Shown piece after piece: positions 1 through 4,867 of a DNA stretch of 6,081 nt. Both the position numbers and the translations under genes were made by a program. The stretch covers positions 20,263-26,343 of the forward strand of contig DIQY01000100.1 in NCBI GenBank assembly GCA_002424295.1, written 5' to 3'. This DNA comes from Ruminococcaceae bacterium UBA5450. GTDB lineage: Bacteria > Bacillota > Clostridia > Oscillospirales > Acutalibacteraceae. Each line of letters starts with the position of its first letter. Position 1 is the stretch's first letter. A model generated the notes under the pieces. That model was not told the origin of the DNA. It was given only the letters and a program-made list of their open reading frames with translations, and searched no databases.

Positions 1-48
1 GACACCCTGATTAAAAGTCAGGTGCTCTGCCAGCTGAGCTAATGATTC
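1..48 (-). tRNA. tRNA-Lys (anticodon UUU), 5' part only
   Basis: Read on the minus strand, this is the first 48 nt of a tRNA; the T arm and 3' acceptor strand lie outside the window. The 5' acceptor strand is GAATCAT (48-42), followed by the usual T8 and A9. The D stem GCTC/GAGC is perfect. The anticodon stem CCTGA/TCAGG is perfect and its seven-base loop CTTTTAA places anticodon TTT at 15-13, which reads lysine AAA/AAG codons. The first five variable-loop bases (GTGTC) reach the window edge. The gene has its own promoter just upstream (73-101) and may lead a tRNA cluster continuing to the left, but that cannot be seen here. Confidence 0.93.
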
Positions 49-72
49 ATTTCTTTTTTGAACAGCTTATAT

Positions 73-101
73 AGTATACCAATATTTGATGGATATGTCA
101 A
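73..101 (-). promoter_or_regulatory. sigma-A-type promoter of the tRNA-Lys
   Basis: On the minus strand a perfect -35 box TTGACA (101-96) is followed by a 17-base spacer and the -10 box TATACT (78-73). The predicted transcription start is near 66, leaving a leader of under 20 nt before the mature tRNA 5' end at 48. Box quality and spacing fit a strong stable-RNA promoter. Confidence 0.8.
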
Positions 102-146
102 TCATTTTTTTGTTTTTTATTTTTATGGATTTTTTCATTTTTTATC

Positions 147-175
147 GTGACTTTTTTAAAGAAGAAAAACGTCAC
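147..175. repeat. inverted repeat between divergent promoters
   Basis: The arms GTGAC (147-151) and GTCAC (171-175) are extended inwards by a T-run facing an A-run, giving about 11 pairs with one mismatch around a 7-base loop. It lies between the tRNA promoter and the promoter of the membrane protein gene, in T-rich DNA. It could be an operator, a weak terminator or chance pairing in AT-rich sequence. No function is assigned. Confidence 0.35.
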
Positions 176-186
176 CTTCTTTTGAT

Positions 187-215
187 TTGACAATTTTAAT
201 TTTATTATTCATAAT
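187..215 (+). promoter_or_regulatory. sigma-A-type promoter of the membrane protein gene
   Basis: A perfect -35 box TTGACA (187-192) and the -10 box CATAAT (210-215) are separated by 17 bases. The predicted start is near 222, giving a 5' leader of about 40 to 60 nt depending on which start codon is used. It is arranged back to back with the tRNA-Lys promoter. Confidence 0.78.
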
Positions 216-263
216 GGAAATAAGGAAAAGTTTTTATACTGAATAAATTTTACAGAAGTACAA

Positions 264-1622
264 ATGAATGGAGCTTACGATTCAATGGAACAAGTTTTAA
301 ACCGCCGTACGGAAAATCCGGTGCTTCGATTTTTAAAATGGCGTTATGCACCCTTTCTTGTTTTTTTAATTTATGCAATCACCATCCACTGCACCATGCA
401 GCTTGGAACAGATGATGATGTTCTTTTTGTGAAAGCTTTGGAAGAAGAGGGCCCTCTTCTTCACTATTATACAACCCGTTATGCTACTTGGACTTCGCGA
501 TTACTTTTAGAAACTGTTCTAATTTATATAATTCGGATTCCCTTACTTTGGAAAATACTCGATATTGCAATTTTTGTATCAATTCCAGCACTGCTTTCTC
601 TTCTTTTTGACAAGGGAAATAATTGGGGAATTCGCTGGATTTTCGTCTTTTTAATGTTCCTCTATCCGTTTCACGATATGGCAACCGCCGGTTGGATTAC
701 AACAACAGTCAATTATTTGTGGCCGCTGGCTGCAGGAATCGCTGCTTTTTTGCCCATTAAAAAACTTTTACAAAATGAACCACTTCGTTGGTACCATTAT
801 GTAATCAATATTCCACTTGTACTCTTCGCTTCTAATCAAGAGCAATGCTGTGTAATCATTGCCGCTATGTTTTTCTTCTTTCTAATCAAACAGATCATCT
901 GCAAAAAAAGCTGGCACTACCCTTCTATTATGCTTTTTCTCTGTGCCTTAATGCTTCTTTTTATCATGACGTGTCCCGGTAATAAAGTAAGACTTATCTC
1001 TAATACAGAATACTGGCTTCCGGAATTTGCCAACCTACATTTGGGTGGAAAAATCGAGTTGGGGTTTTCCTCTACCCTTTACGCGTTTCTATTTATGATG
1101 GGTCCGTGCGGAGCTAATTATATCATTCTCTCATTTACGTTTTTATTGTTTTTGGCTGCACTGAAAGCAAAAATTTCTATTTTAAAAAAAATAATTTGCT
1201 TTTTGCCCTTTGCTATTTGCCTGCTCTTTTCCCTGCAACCGGTTTTAAACTGGATTCCCGTTTTTAATAGCTTTTTTAGCCGGATTAACACTGCTATGAC
1301 TTTGACTGGTACTCGCCCATTTTCACACTTACCGGAAACAATTTTTCCAGATGCTGTTTTAAGTTTGATTTGTCTTGCAATCATTTTTTCCATGATTTTT
1401 GTCTTTCAAAATAAAAAACGATTTTGGCTTGCTCTTTATATCATGGCGGCAGGATTTGTTACGCGTCTTGCAATGGGATTTTCTCCTACAGTCTGGGCCT
1501 CCAGCACCAGAACTTATCTATTTTTCTACATTGCGGTTATTGTCGACGCCGCTTTAGTCTTAATAGAAATACAAGGAAATTCCTCTGTGCTTAAAATGAA
1601 ACATTATCGTCTTAAAAAATAA
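264..1622 (+). CDS. polytopic membrane protein, DUF6056-like
   Basis: A 452-residue integral membrane protein with roughly 11-13 hydrophobic segments, the first at about residues 30-46 and the last at about 418-436. The N terminus and the short C-terminal tail are basic. Motifs that recall DUF6056 proteins, read from memory: acidic DDD (50-52), RYATWTSR (72-79), GWITTTVNYLWP (143-154), NQEQ (191-194), CPGN (237-240) and FSPTVWASSTRT (406-417). An acidic pair after the first membrane segment followed by aromatic/Arg motifs resembles GT-C-type membrane glycosyltransferases, so a role in envelope glycan or teichoic-acid decoration is possible but is inference only. Start: ATG 264 has only a weak site (AGAAG). 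The in-frame ATG at 285 has GGAG at 270-273, 11 bases upstream, and may be the true start, giving 445 residues. The gene is visibly more AT-rich than ackA. It is monocistronic by its promoter and terminator, though readthrough into the next frame is possible. Confidence 0.75.
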   Translation: MNGAYDSMEQVLNRRTENPVLRFLKWRYAPFLVFLIYAITIHCTMQLGTDDDVLFVKALEEEGPLLHYYTTRYATWTSRLLLETVLIYIIRIPLLWKILDIAIFVSIPALLSLLFDKGNNWGIRWIFVFLMFLYPFHDMATAGWITTTVNYLWPLAAGIAAFLPIKKLLQNEPLRWYHYVINIPLVLFASNQEQCCVIIAAMFFFFLIKQIICKKSWHYPSIMLFLCALMLLFIMTCPGNKVRLISNTEYWLPEFANLHLGGKIELGFSSTLYAFLFMMGPCGANYIILSFTFLLFLAALKAKISILKKIICFLPFAICLLFSLQPVLNWIPVFNSFFSRINTAMTLTGTRPFSHLPETIFPDAVLSLICLAIIFSMIFVFQNKKRFWLALYIMAAGFVTRLAMGFSPTVWASSTRTYLFFYIAVIVDAALVLIEIQGNSSVLKMKHYRLKK

Positions 1623-1638
1623 TAAATATTAGATCGAA

Positions 1639-1667
1639 AAAAGGCCACCTTAAACAGGTGGCCTTTT
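1639..1667 (+). terminator. intrinsic terminator after the membrane protein gene
   Basis: A perfect 10-bp stem AAGGCCACCT/AGGTGGCCTT (1641-1650 with 1656-1665) with a 5-base loop, flanked by A's on the left and ending in a T run of only four. The stem is strong and the U tract short, so some readthrough to the frame that starts 18 bases later is plausible. Confidence 0.85.
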
Positions 1668-1685
1668 CAGAGAGAGGAGAAATTT

Positions 1686-1811
1686 ATGAAAATGTCTTAT
1701 AATCATTTCAATAATTTTAAGATACACTCCTTATGTGACGGTTTGATGAAAAAATCTGACAACTACAAGAATTTTTCACTTTCCTCTACAGCTTTGCATA
1801 AAACAGACTGA
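1686..1811 (+). CDS. small open frame of 41 codons upstream of the amidase, possible leader peptide
   Basis: ATG at 1686 is preceded by AGGAG (1675-1679) with a 6-base spacer, one of the best ribosome binding sites in the window. The frame runs 41 codons to TGA at 1809-1811. The product begins MKMSYNHFNNFKIHS and ends STALHKTD. It is hydrophilic, with no membrane segment, signal peptide or motif that I recognise. It starts 18 bases after the preceding terminator and ends 27 bases before the amidase start. No clear sigma-A promoter is visible just upstream, so transcription would come from readthrough or an unrecognised promoter. Its last codons form the 5' arm of a hairpin covering the amidase start, which suggests a leader or coupling role. 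It may also be a non-conserved chance frame; only the ribosome binding site and position support it. Confidence 0.45.
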   Translation: MKMSYNHFNNFKIHSLCDGLMKKSDNYKNFSLSSTALHKTD

Positions 1812-1841
1812 TACATTCTATAAAGGAGATGGTCTGTTTTG
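1799..1841 (+). promoter_or_regulatory. hairpin over the amidase ribosome binding site and start codon
   Basis: AAAACAGAC (1800-1808) pairs perfectly with GTCTGTTTT (1832-1840). Two inner G-U pairs (1809/1831, 1810/1830) and an outer U-G pair (1799/1841) can extend it. The 5' arm contains the last codons and the stop of the 41-codon frame. The 19-base loop carries the amidase Shine-Dalgarno AAAGGAG (1822-1828), and the 3' arm contains the TTG start (1839-1841). Ribosomes reaching the small frame's stop would open the stem, so translational coupling is the simplest reading. This is a fold predicted by eye, without a computed energy. Confidence 0.5.
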
Positions 1842-2411
1842 CCGATTCGCATATTTATCGATCAAGGTCACAATCCTTCCGGTCCAAACCCGGGTGCAAA
1901 AGGAAATGGACTACTGGAACAAGATGTTAATTATCTTGTCGGAAAAGAACTTGCGGAACTTCTTCAAAAAGATTCTAGATTTTCTGTACGGCTTTCTCGA
2001 AACCGTCCCGAAGAAGTCCTTGGAACCGACAATTTTACCAGCCTTTTTACCCGCGTTCGCATGGCCAATCAATGGCCGGCCCATTACTTTCTAAGCATTC
2101 ACTGCAATTCCAATCCCAATCCGGCTATCAATGGCACTGAAGCATATGTCTATCAGGGATATTCTCAAGCATACTGGCTTGGAGAACATATCATAAACGG
2201 CATTACCGCAGAAACTGGTACTCAAAATAACGGCGTTCGCATCAACCCCACCTTTTATGTGCTACGAAATACGACCATGCCTGCTGTTCTAATTGAATTG
2301 GGCTATCTTTCTAATGTCGAAGATGCACAAAAGTTACGGGATCACCCAGACTATTTTGCCAAAGGAATTTATCGCGGTCTTTTGAGTTACTTTGATTTTT
2401 CTGAAGTCTAA
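1839..2411 (+). CDS. N-acetylmuramoyl-L-alanine amidase, amidase_3 family, catalytic domain only
   Basis: This is a zinc amidase that cleaves the bond between N-acetylmuramic acid and L-alanine in peptidoglycan. The 190 residues are essentially one Amidase_3 domain. The zinc ligands are visible as His11 (FIDQGHN), Glu27 (GLLEQD) and His88 (LSIHCNS), and the catalytic Glu is Glu153 in AVLIELGYLSN. Start: TTG at 1839, with AAAGGAG (1822-1828) 10 bases upstream; the ATG at 1829 is out of frame. There is no signal peptide, membrane anchor, SH3, LysM or SPOR domain, so the enzyme is not exported by Sec and lacks a separate wall-binding part. Single-domain amidases of this kind occur as mother-cell or spore-related lysins and as phage lysins. 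Nothing phage-like is nearby, so a cellular role is preferred, by inference. Start-site access may be controlled by the hairpin at 1799-1841. A terminator follows 10 bases after the stop. Confidence 0.92.
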   Translation: MPIRIFIDQGHNPSGPNPGAKGNGLLEQDVNYLVGKELAELLQKDSRFSVRLSRNRPEEVLGTDNFTSLFTRVRMANQWPAHYFLSIHCNSNPNPAINGTEAYVYQGYSQAYWLGEHIINGITAETGTQNNGVRINPTFYVLRNTTMPAVLIELGYLSNVEDAQKLRDHPDYFAKGIYRGLLSYFDFSEV

Positions 2412-2421
2412 TTTACAAAAT

Positions 2422-2451
2422 AAAGCGAGGGATTTTTACTCTCGCTTTTTT
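2422..2451 (+). terminator. intrinsic terminator after the amidase
   Basis: The stem AAAGCGAG/CTCGCTTT (2422-2429 with 2441-2448) is extended by a G-U and a G-C pair, with loop ATTTTTA, and ends in a run of six T's. It separates the amidase from the Rrf2-trxA operon. Confidence 0.88.
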
Positions 2452-2495
2452 ATTTTGGACATGCCATTCATAACTAAAAAATTTTAAAATATGAG

Positions 2496-2524
2496 TTGAC
2501 TTTTCGAACTGCAACTAATATAAT
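2496..2524 (+). promoter_or_regulatory. sigma-A-type promoter of the Rrf2-trxA operon
   Basis: The -35 box TTGACT (2496-2501), a 17-base spacer and a perfect -10 box TATAAT (2519-2524). An A/T-rich tract at about 2474-2491 sits where an UP element would be. The predicted start, near 2531, falls inside the palindrome that follows, so a bound repressor would block this otherwise strong promoter. Confidence 0.85.
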
Positions 2525-2525
2525 A

Positions 2526-2548
2526 TCAGTATAGCAAATTGATACTGA
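2526..2548. promoter_or_regulatory. palindromic operator candidate at the Rrf2-trxA transcription start
   Basis: TCAGTAT (2526-2532) and ATACTGA (2542-2548) form perfect 7-bp arms around a 9-base centre, a 23-bp dyad. It begins directly after the -10 box and covers the predicted start site. Dimeric Rrf2 proteins bind dyads of about this size, so autoregulation by the adjacent gene product is likely, but binding is inferred. Confidence 0.62.
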
Positions 2549-2579
2549 ATTGATTACAGTTGAAAGGAGGTTTGAGAAA

Positions 2580-2999
2580 ATGAACAGTGACTTCTGCGTA
2601 GCCGTTCATGCATTGGTCTATTTAAATCGTAAAGCAGAAGTCGTTTCCAGCGAAGAACTTGCTAAAAATATCTGCACTCACCCTGCCCGAGTGCGCAAGG
2701 TCCTTTCTAAACTGAAACGAGCCGGTCTAGTCACGACCAAAGAAGGGATCGAAGGCGGTTATCGTTTTGTCGGAAATCCCGAGTCGATTACACTTGATGA
2801 AGTCAGCAAAGCGCTCGATGTTCGTTTCGTAGAATCTTCATGGCACAGCGGAGACAGCGATATGGATTGTTTAATTGCTTCTGGAATTGCAAAGATTATG
2901 GATGGAATTTACGAAGATTTGGACAAACTATGTAAAGATCATTTGAAAACTGTGACAATTCAAACAATCGATGATGAAATTTTCCGCAAAAACAAATAA
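2580..2999 (+). CDS. Rrf2-family winged helix-turn-helix transcriptional regulator
   Basis: A 139-residue DNA-binding protein of the Rrf2 family. The N-terminal region (about 1-65) shows the family pattern: helix 1 (FCVAVHALVYL), a helix-turn-helix around residues 23-47 (SSEELAKNICTHPARVRKVLSKLKRAGLV), and a wing with the typical GIEGGYRF (56-63). The C-terminal dimerisation helix lies at about 97-120. The three clustered cysteines that hold the [2Fe-2S] cluster in IscR/NsrR are absent; cysteines lie at 6, 32, 97 and 118. It therefore looks more like cluster-free, YwnA-type members, which may sense thiol or redox state or another ligand. Start: ATG 2580 has AAGGAGG 9 bases upstream. An in-frame TTG at 2550 would add 10 residues but lies upstream of that ribosome binding site and is rejected. 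It is cotranscribed with trxA (29-base gap, no terminator) and probably binds the 2526-2548 dyad. Confidence 0.9.
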   Translation: MNSDFCVAVHALVYLNRKAEVVSSEELAKNICTHPARVRKVLSKLKRAGLVTTKEGIEGGYRFVGNPESITLDEVSKALDVRFVESSWHSGDSDMDCLIASGIAKIMDGIYEDLDKLCKDHLKTVTIQTIDDEIFRKNK

Positions 3000-3028
3000 T
3001 CAAACTTTATTTTTAAGGAGGAACACTT

Positions 3029-3334
3029 ATGGAAATCAAAACTTTAACATCCGAAAATTTTGAGACTGAAGTTTTAAAAGAATCAAAAACGGTTTTAGTC
3101 GATTTTTGGGCAAGCTGGTGTGGCCCCTGCCGCATGCTCTCCCCCGTCGTTGACCAAATTGCCGAAGAGCGTAAGGACATAAAAGTCTGCAAGGTTAACA
3201 TCGATGAACAGCCGGAATTAGCACAAAAATTTGACGTTATGAGCATTCCAACACTGCTCGTCTTTCGTGATGGCAAACAGGTAAATTCTTCTGTTGGTGT
3301 ACGCCCCAAACAAGATATTTTAAACCTTCTTTAA
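3029..3334 (+). CDS. trxA: thioredoxin
   Basis: A small cytoplasmic dithiol oxidoreductase that reduces protein disulfides and is itself recycled by a thioredoxin reductase, which is not in this window. It has 101 residues, close to the usual 100-110. The active site is WCGPC (residues 30-34, Cys31 and Cys34), preceded by VDFWAS. Asp25 is the conserved buried acid, and the cis-proline is Pro74 in MSIPT. Arg35 replaces the common Lys after the second cysteine, a known variant. An extra cysteine sits at 54. Start ATG 3029 has AAGGAGG 7 bases upstream. As second gene of the operon behind the Rrf2 regulator, it is presumably controlled by that protein, which suggests redox-responsive expression. 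A strong terminator follows, and ackA converges from the right. Confidence 0.95.
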   Translation: MEIKTLTSENFETEVLKESKTVLVDFWASWCGPCRMLSPVVDQIAEERKDIKVCKVNIDEQPELAQKFDVMSIPTLLVFRDGKQVNSSVGVRPKQDILNLL

Positions 3335-3358
3335 TCCCAAGCACCTCAAAAGATTTGC

Positions 3359-3394
3359 AAAAGCCGTCTCTAATAATAGGGAGGCGGCTTTTTT
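3359..3394 (+). terminator. intrinsic terminator after trxA
   Basis: A 12-bp stem, AAAAGCCGTCTC (3359-3370) with GGAGGCGGCTTTT-side bases 3381-3392 including one G-U pair, a 10-base A/T-rich loop, and a T run to 3394. It closes the Rrf2-trxA operon. Confidence 0.88.
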
Positions 3395-3401
3395 ATTTCT
3401 T

Positions 3402-3454
3402 AAATAAAACAACTGCTCTGCTTTTCCTCTCAAAAAAGGAAAAAAGCAAAGCAG
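3402..3454 (-). terminator. intrinsic terminator after ackA
   Basis: On the minus strand, an arm at 3454-3438 beginning CTGCTTTGCTTTT pairs with the arm at 3427-3413 (GGAAAAGCAGAGCAG), with one G-U pair and two unpaired T's near the loop. It is followed by the T-rich tail TTGTTTTATTT (3412-3402). It lies 35 bases past the ackA stop and beside the trxA terminator, so the convergent genes are insulated from both sides. Confidence 0.82.
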
Positions 3455-3489
3455 CTGCCAAAAAATCTATGTTAACAATAAAATAGGAA

Positions 3490-4743
3490 TTAGATATCTT
3501 CCGGATCAACGACTGTCTTATCCTCTGCGGTTGCATAGGAGAAACCAGCAACGATTTCCTTCGTATCACGGGCAATCATCAATTCCTCATTAGTCGGAAT
3601 GACCCATACCTGCACCTGAGAATCAAAGGAAGAAATCTTTCCGCCTTTTCCAAGAATCATCTGATCATTGAGAACTCCATCGACCTTCGTCCCAAGGAAC
3701 CGCAGATAGCGACAGACACCATAACGAATCTTCGGAACATTTTCGCCAAGGCCTGCTGTAAAGACGATTGCGTCAAGGCCATTCATCGCAGCAGCATAAG
3801 CACCGATATATTTTGCGATCTGATAAATCAGCATTTCGTGGGTTAGAGCAGCTCTGTGATCACCACGAATTTCCGCGCTGGTTACATCACGGTCATCACT
3901 ATATCCGCAGACACCAAGCATACCGGATTTTTTATTGAGAAGATCGTCCATCTCTTTTGCAGTCATGCCCTCTTGTTCCATCAGGAACGTTACAATGGAG
4001 GGATCCAGATCGCCGCAACGAGTTCCCATCATAAAGCCGCCAAGCGGGGTCAGGCCCATGCTGGTATCCACGACATGACCATCTTTAATTGCGGTAACAG
4101 AAGAACCATTTCCAATATGGCAGGTAACCATCTTAATATCTTCCAGCGGCTGATGCATCAGGTGTGCACAGTGCTGGCTCACATAACGGTGGCTGGTTCC
4201 GTGGAAGCCATAACGGCGAATCTTATATTTCTCATAATACTCATAAGGAATCGCATACATATAGGCTTTTTCGGGCATGGTAGCATGGAAACTTGTATCA
4301 AAAGTGATACATTCCGGCATCTCTGTACCGAACACCTCGCGGCATGCAAGGATCCCCTGCAGTTCCGGACCGTTATGAAGCGGTGCCAACGGAACAAGGC
4401 TCTCTACGCCCTTGATAACTTCATCGTCAACTAATACGCTGTGATGGAAGATAGAACCGCCCTGCGCAACACGATGACCAATTGCAGCGATTTCAGAAAG
4501 TTTCTTGATTACGCCGAATTCTTTATCGACTAGAATTTGGGTCACGAGTTTAAAGGCTGCCTTGTGATCCGGCAGAGCAGGCTCAGAACTGGTTTTGCGG
4601 CCGTCCGCAGTTTTATGACTGAATGACCCCTTCTCCTGACCGATTCGTTCACAATTTCCTTTGCAGAGCATTTTCTCCGTGTCCATATCAATCAGCTGAT
4701 ACTTGAGCGAAGAACTGCCGGCATTGATGACCAGAATTTTCAT
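3490..4743 (-). CDS. ackA: acetate kinase
   Basis: Acetate kinase (acetyl phosphate + ADP to acetate + ATP, reversible) is the last, ATP-yielding step of fermentative acetate formation, normally paired with phosphotransacetylase; pta is not in the window. It has 417 residues. The ASKHA-fold motifs are present: phosphate-binding NAGSSSLKY (7-15), Arg91 in GHRVAQGG, Asp149 in FDTSFH, His181 in RRYGFHGTSH, HIGNGSS (209-215), Arg242 in GTRCGDLDP, the adenosine-side TAGLGEN (329-335), and Glu386-387 in PTNEELMIARDT. Two details differ from the common form: Gln94 replaces the frequent His in HRVVHGG, and the C terminus runs some 15-20 residues past the usual end with an acidic tail. Start ATG (4743-4741) has AGGAGG (4761-4756) at a rather long 12-base spacing. 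The promoter is at 4819-4847, overlapping that of tmcAL. It looks more GC-rich than the membrane protein gene. Confidence 0.97.
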   Translation of the reverse strand: MKILVINAGSSSLKYQLIDMDTEKMLCKGNCERIGQEKGSFSHKTADGRKTSSEPALPDHKAAFKLVTQILVDKEFGVIKKLSEIAAIGHRVAQGGSIFHHSVLVDDEVIKGVESLVPLAPLHNGPELQGILACREVFGTEMPECITFDTSFHATMPEKAYMYAIPYEYYEKYKIRRYGFHGTSHRYVSQHCAHLMHQPLEDIKMVTCHIGNGSSVTAIKDGHVVDTSMGLTPLGGFMMGTRCGDLDPSIVTFLMEQEGMTAKEMDDLLNKKSGMLGVCGYSDDRDVTSAEIRGDHRAALTHEMLIYQIAKYIGAYAAAMNGLDAIVFTAGLGENVPKIRYGVCRYLRFLGTKVDGVLNDQMILGKGGKISSFDSQVQVWVIPTNEELMIARDTKEIVAGFSYATAEDKTVVDPEDI

Positions 4744-4785
4744 TTTTGTTAACTTCCTCCTAAATTAAAAAATAAACAGAATTAC

Positions 4786-4814
4786 TTGCAACTTTTTGAT
4801 GAACAAAGTAATAT
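4786..4814 (+). promoter_or_regulatory. candidate promoter of tmcAL
   Basis: The -35 box TTGCAA (4786-4791), a 17-base spacer and the -10 box TAATAT (4809-4814). The predicted start near 4821 lies within the -10 box of the opposite ackA promoter, and the leader to the tmcAL ATG is about 45 nt. The surrounding ATATATATAT tract allows other -10 placements, so exact boxes are uncertain. Confidence 0.6.
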
Positions 4815-4818
4815 ATAT

Positions 4819-4847
4819 ATGATAATACATGTTTTTCGGGATTTCAA
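4819..4847 (-). promoter_or_regulatory. candidate promoter of ackA
   Basis: On the minus strand, the -35 box TTGAAA (4847-4842), a 17-base spacer and the -10 box TATCAT (4824-4819). The predicted start near 4812 gives a leader of about 70 nt. The boxes lie between the tmcAL promoter and the tmcAL ribosome binding site, so the two promoters face each other and overlap. Confidence 0.6.
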
Positions 4848-4867
4848 GGCAAAGGAGCAAGAAAACG

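Noticed and set aside
1..263. tRNA-Lys as an attachment site for an integrated element, given the AT-rich neighbour gene.
   Set aside because: The tRNA 3' end, where attachment usually occurs, is outside the window on the far side, and no integrase or duplicated tRNA end is visible.
1698..1703. Perfect TATAAT inside the 41-codon frame as an internal promoter for the amidase.
   Set aside because: No -35 match at 16-18 bases and no TGn extension; in this AT-rich sequence a lone hexamer is weak evidence.
1777..1805. Possible sigma-K-like promoter (CAC, 17 bases, CATAAAACA) ahead of the amidase.
   Set aside because: It would fit a spore-lysis role, but the boxes are short and degenerate, one -10 position mismatches, and such matches are common in AT-rich DNA.
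1894..2094. A 66-codon frame overlapping the amidase in another frame.
   Set aside because: It lies fully inside the conserved amidase domain and has no distinct ribosome binding site or motif.
2550..2579. Longer N terminus of the Rrf2 regulator from TTG 2550.
   Set aside because: The added codons run through the AAGGAGG ribosome binding site and overlap the operator; ATG 2580 has ideal spacing and gives the family's usual N terminus.
3856..4434. A 192-codon open frame on the plus strand within ackA.
   Set aside because: It is antisense to a clear acetate kinase, has no recognisable domain and no good ribosome binding site; it is a by-product of ackA codon use.
4810..4821. ATATATATAT tract as a simple repeat of interest.
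   Set aside because: It is short and explained by overlapping -10 regions in AT-rich promoter DNA.
4829..4867. Longer N terminus of TmcAL from ATG 4829.
   Set aside because: No Shine-Dalgarno upstream, it lies within about 10 bases of the predicted transcription start, and the 13 extra residues do not resemble the family; ATG 4868 begins directly with the conserved MKICAVICE region.
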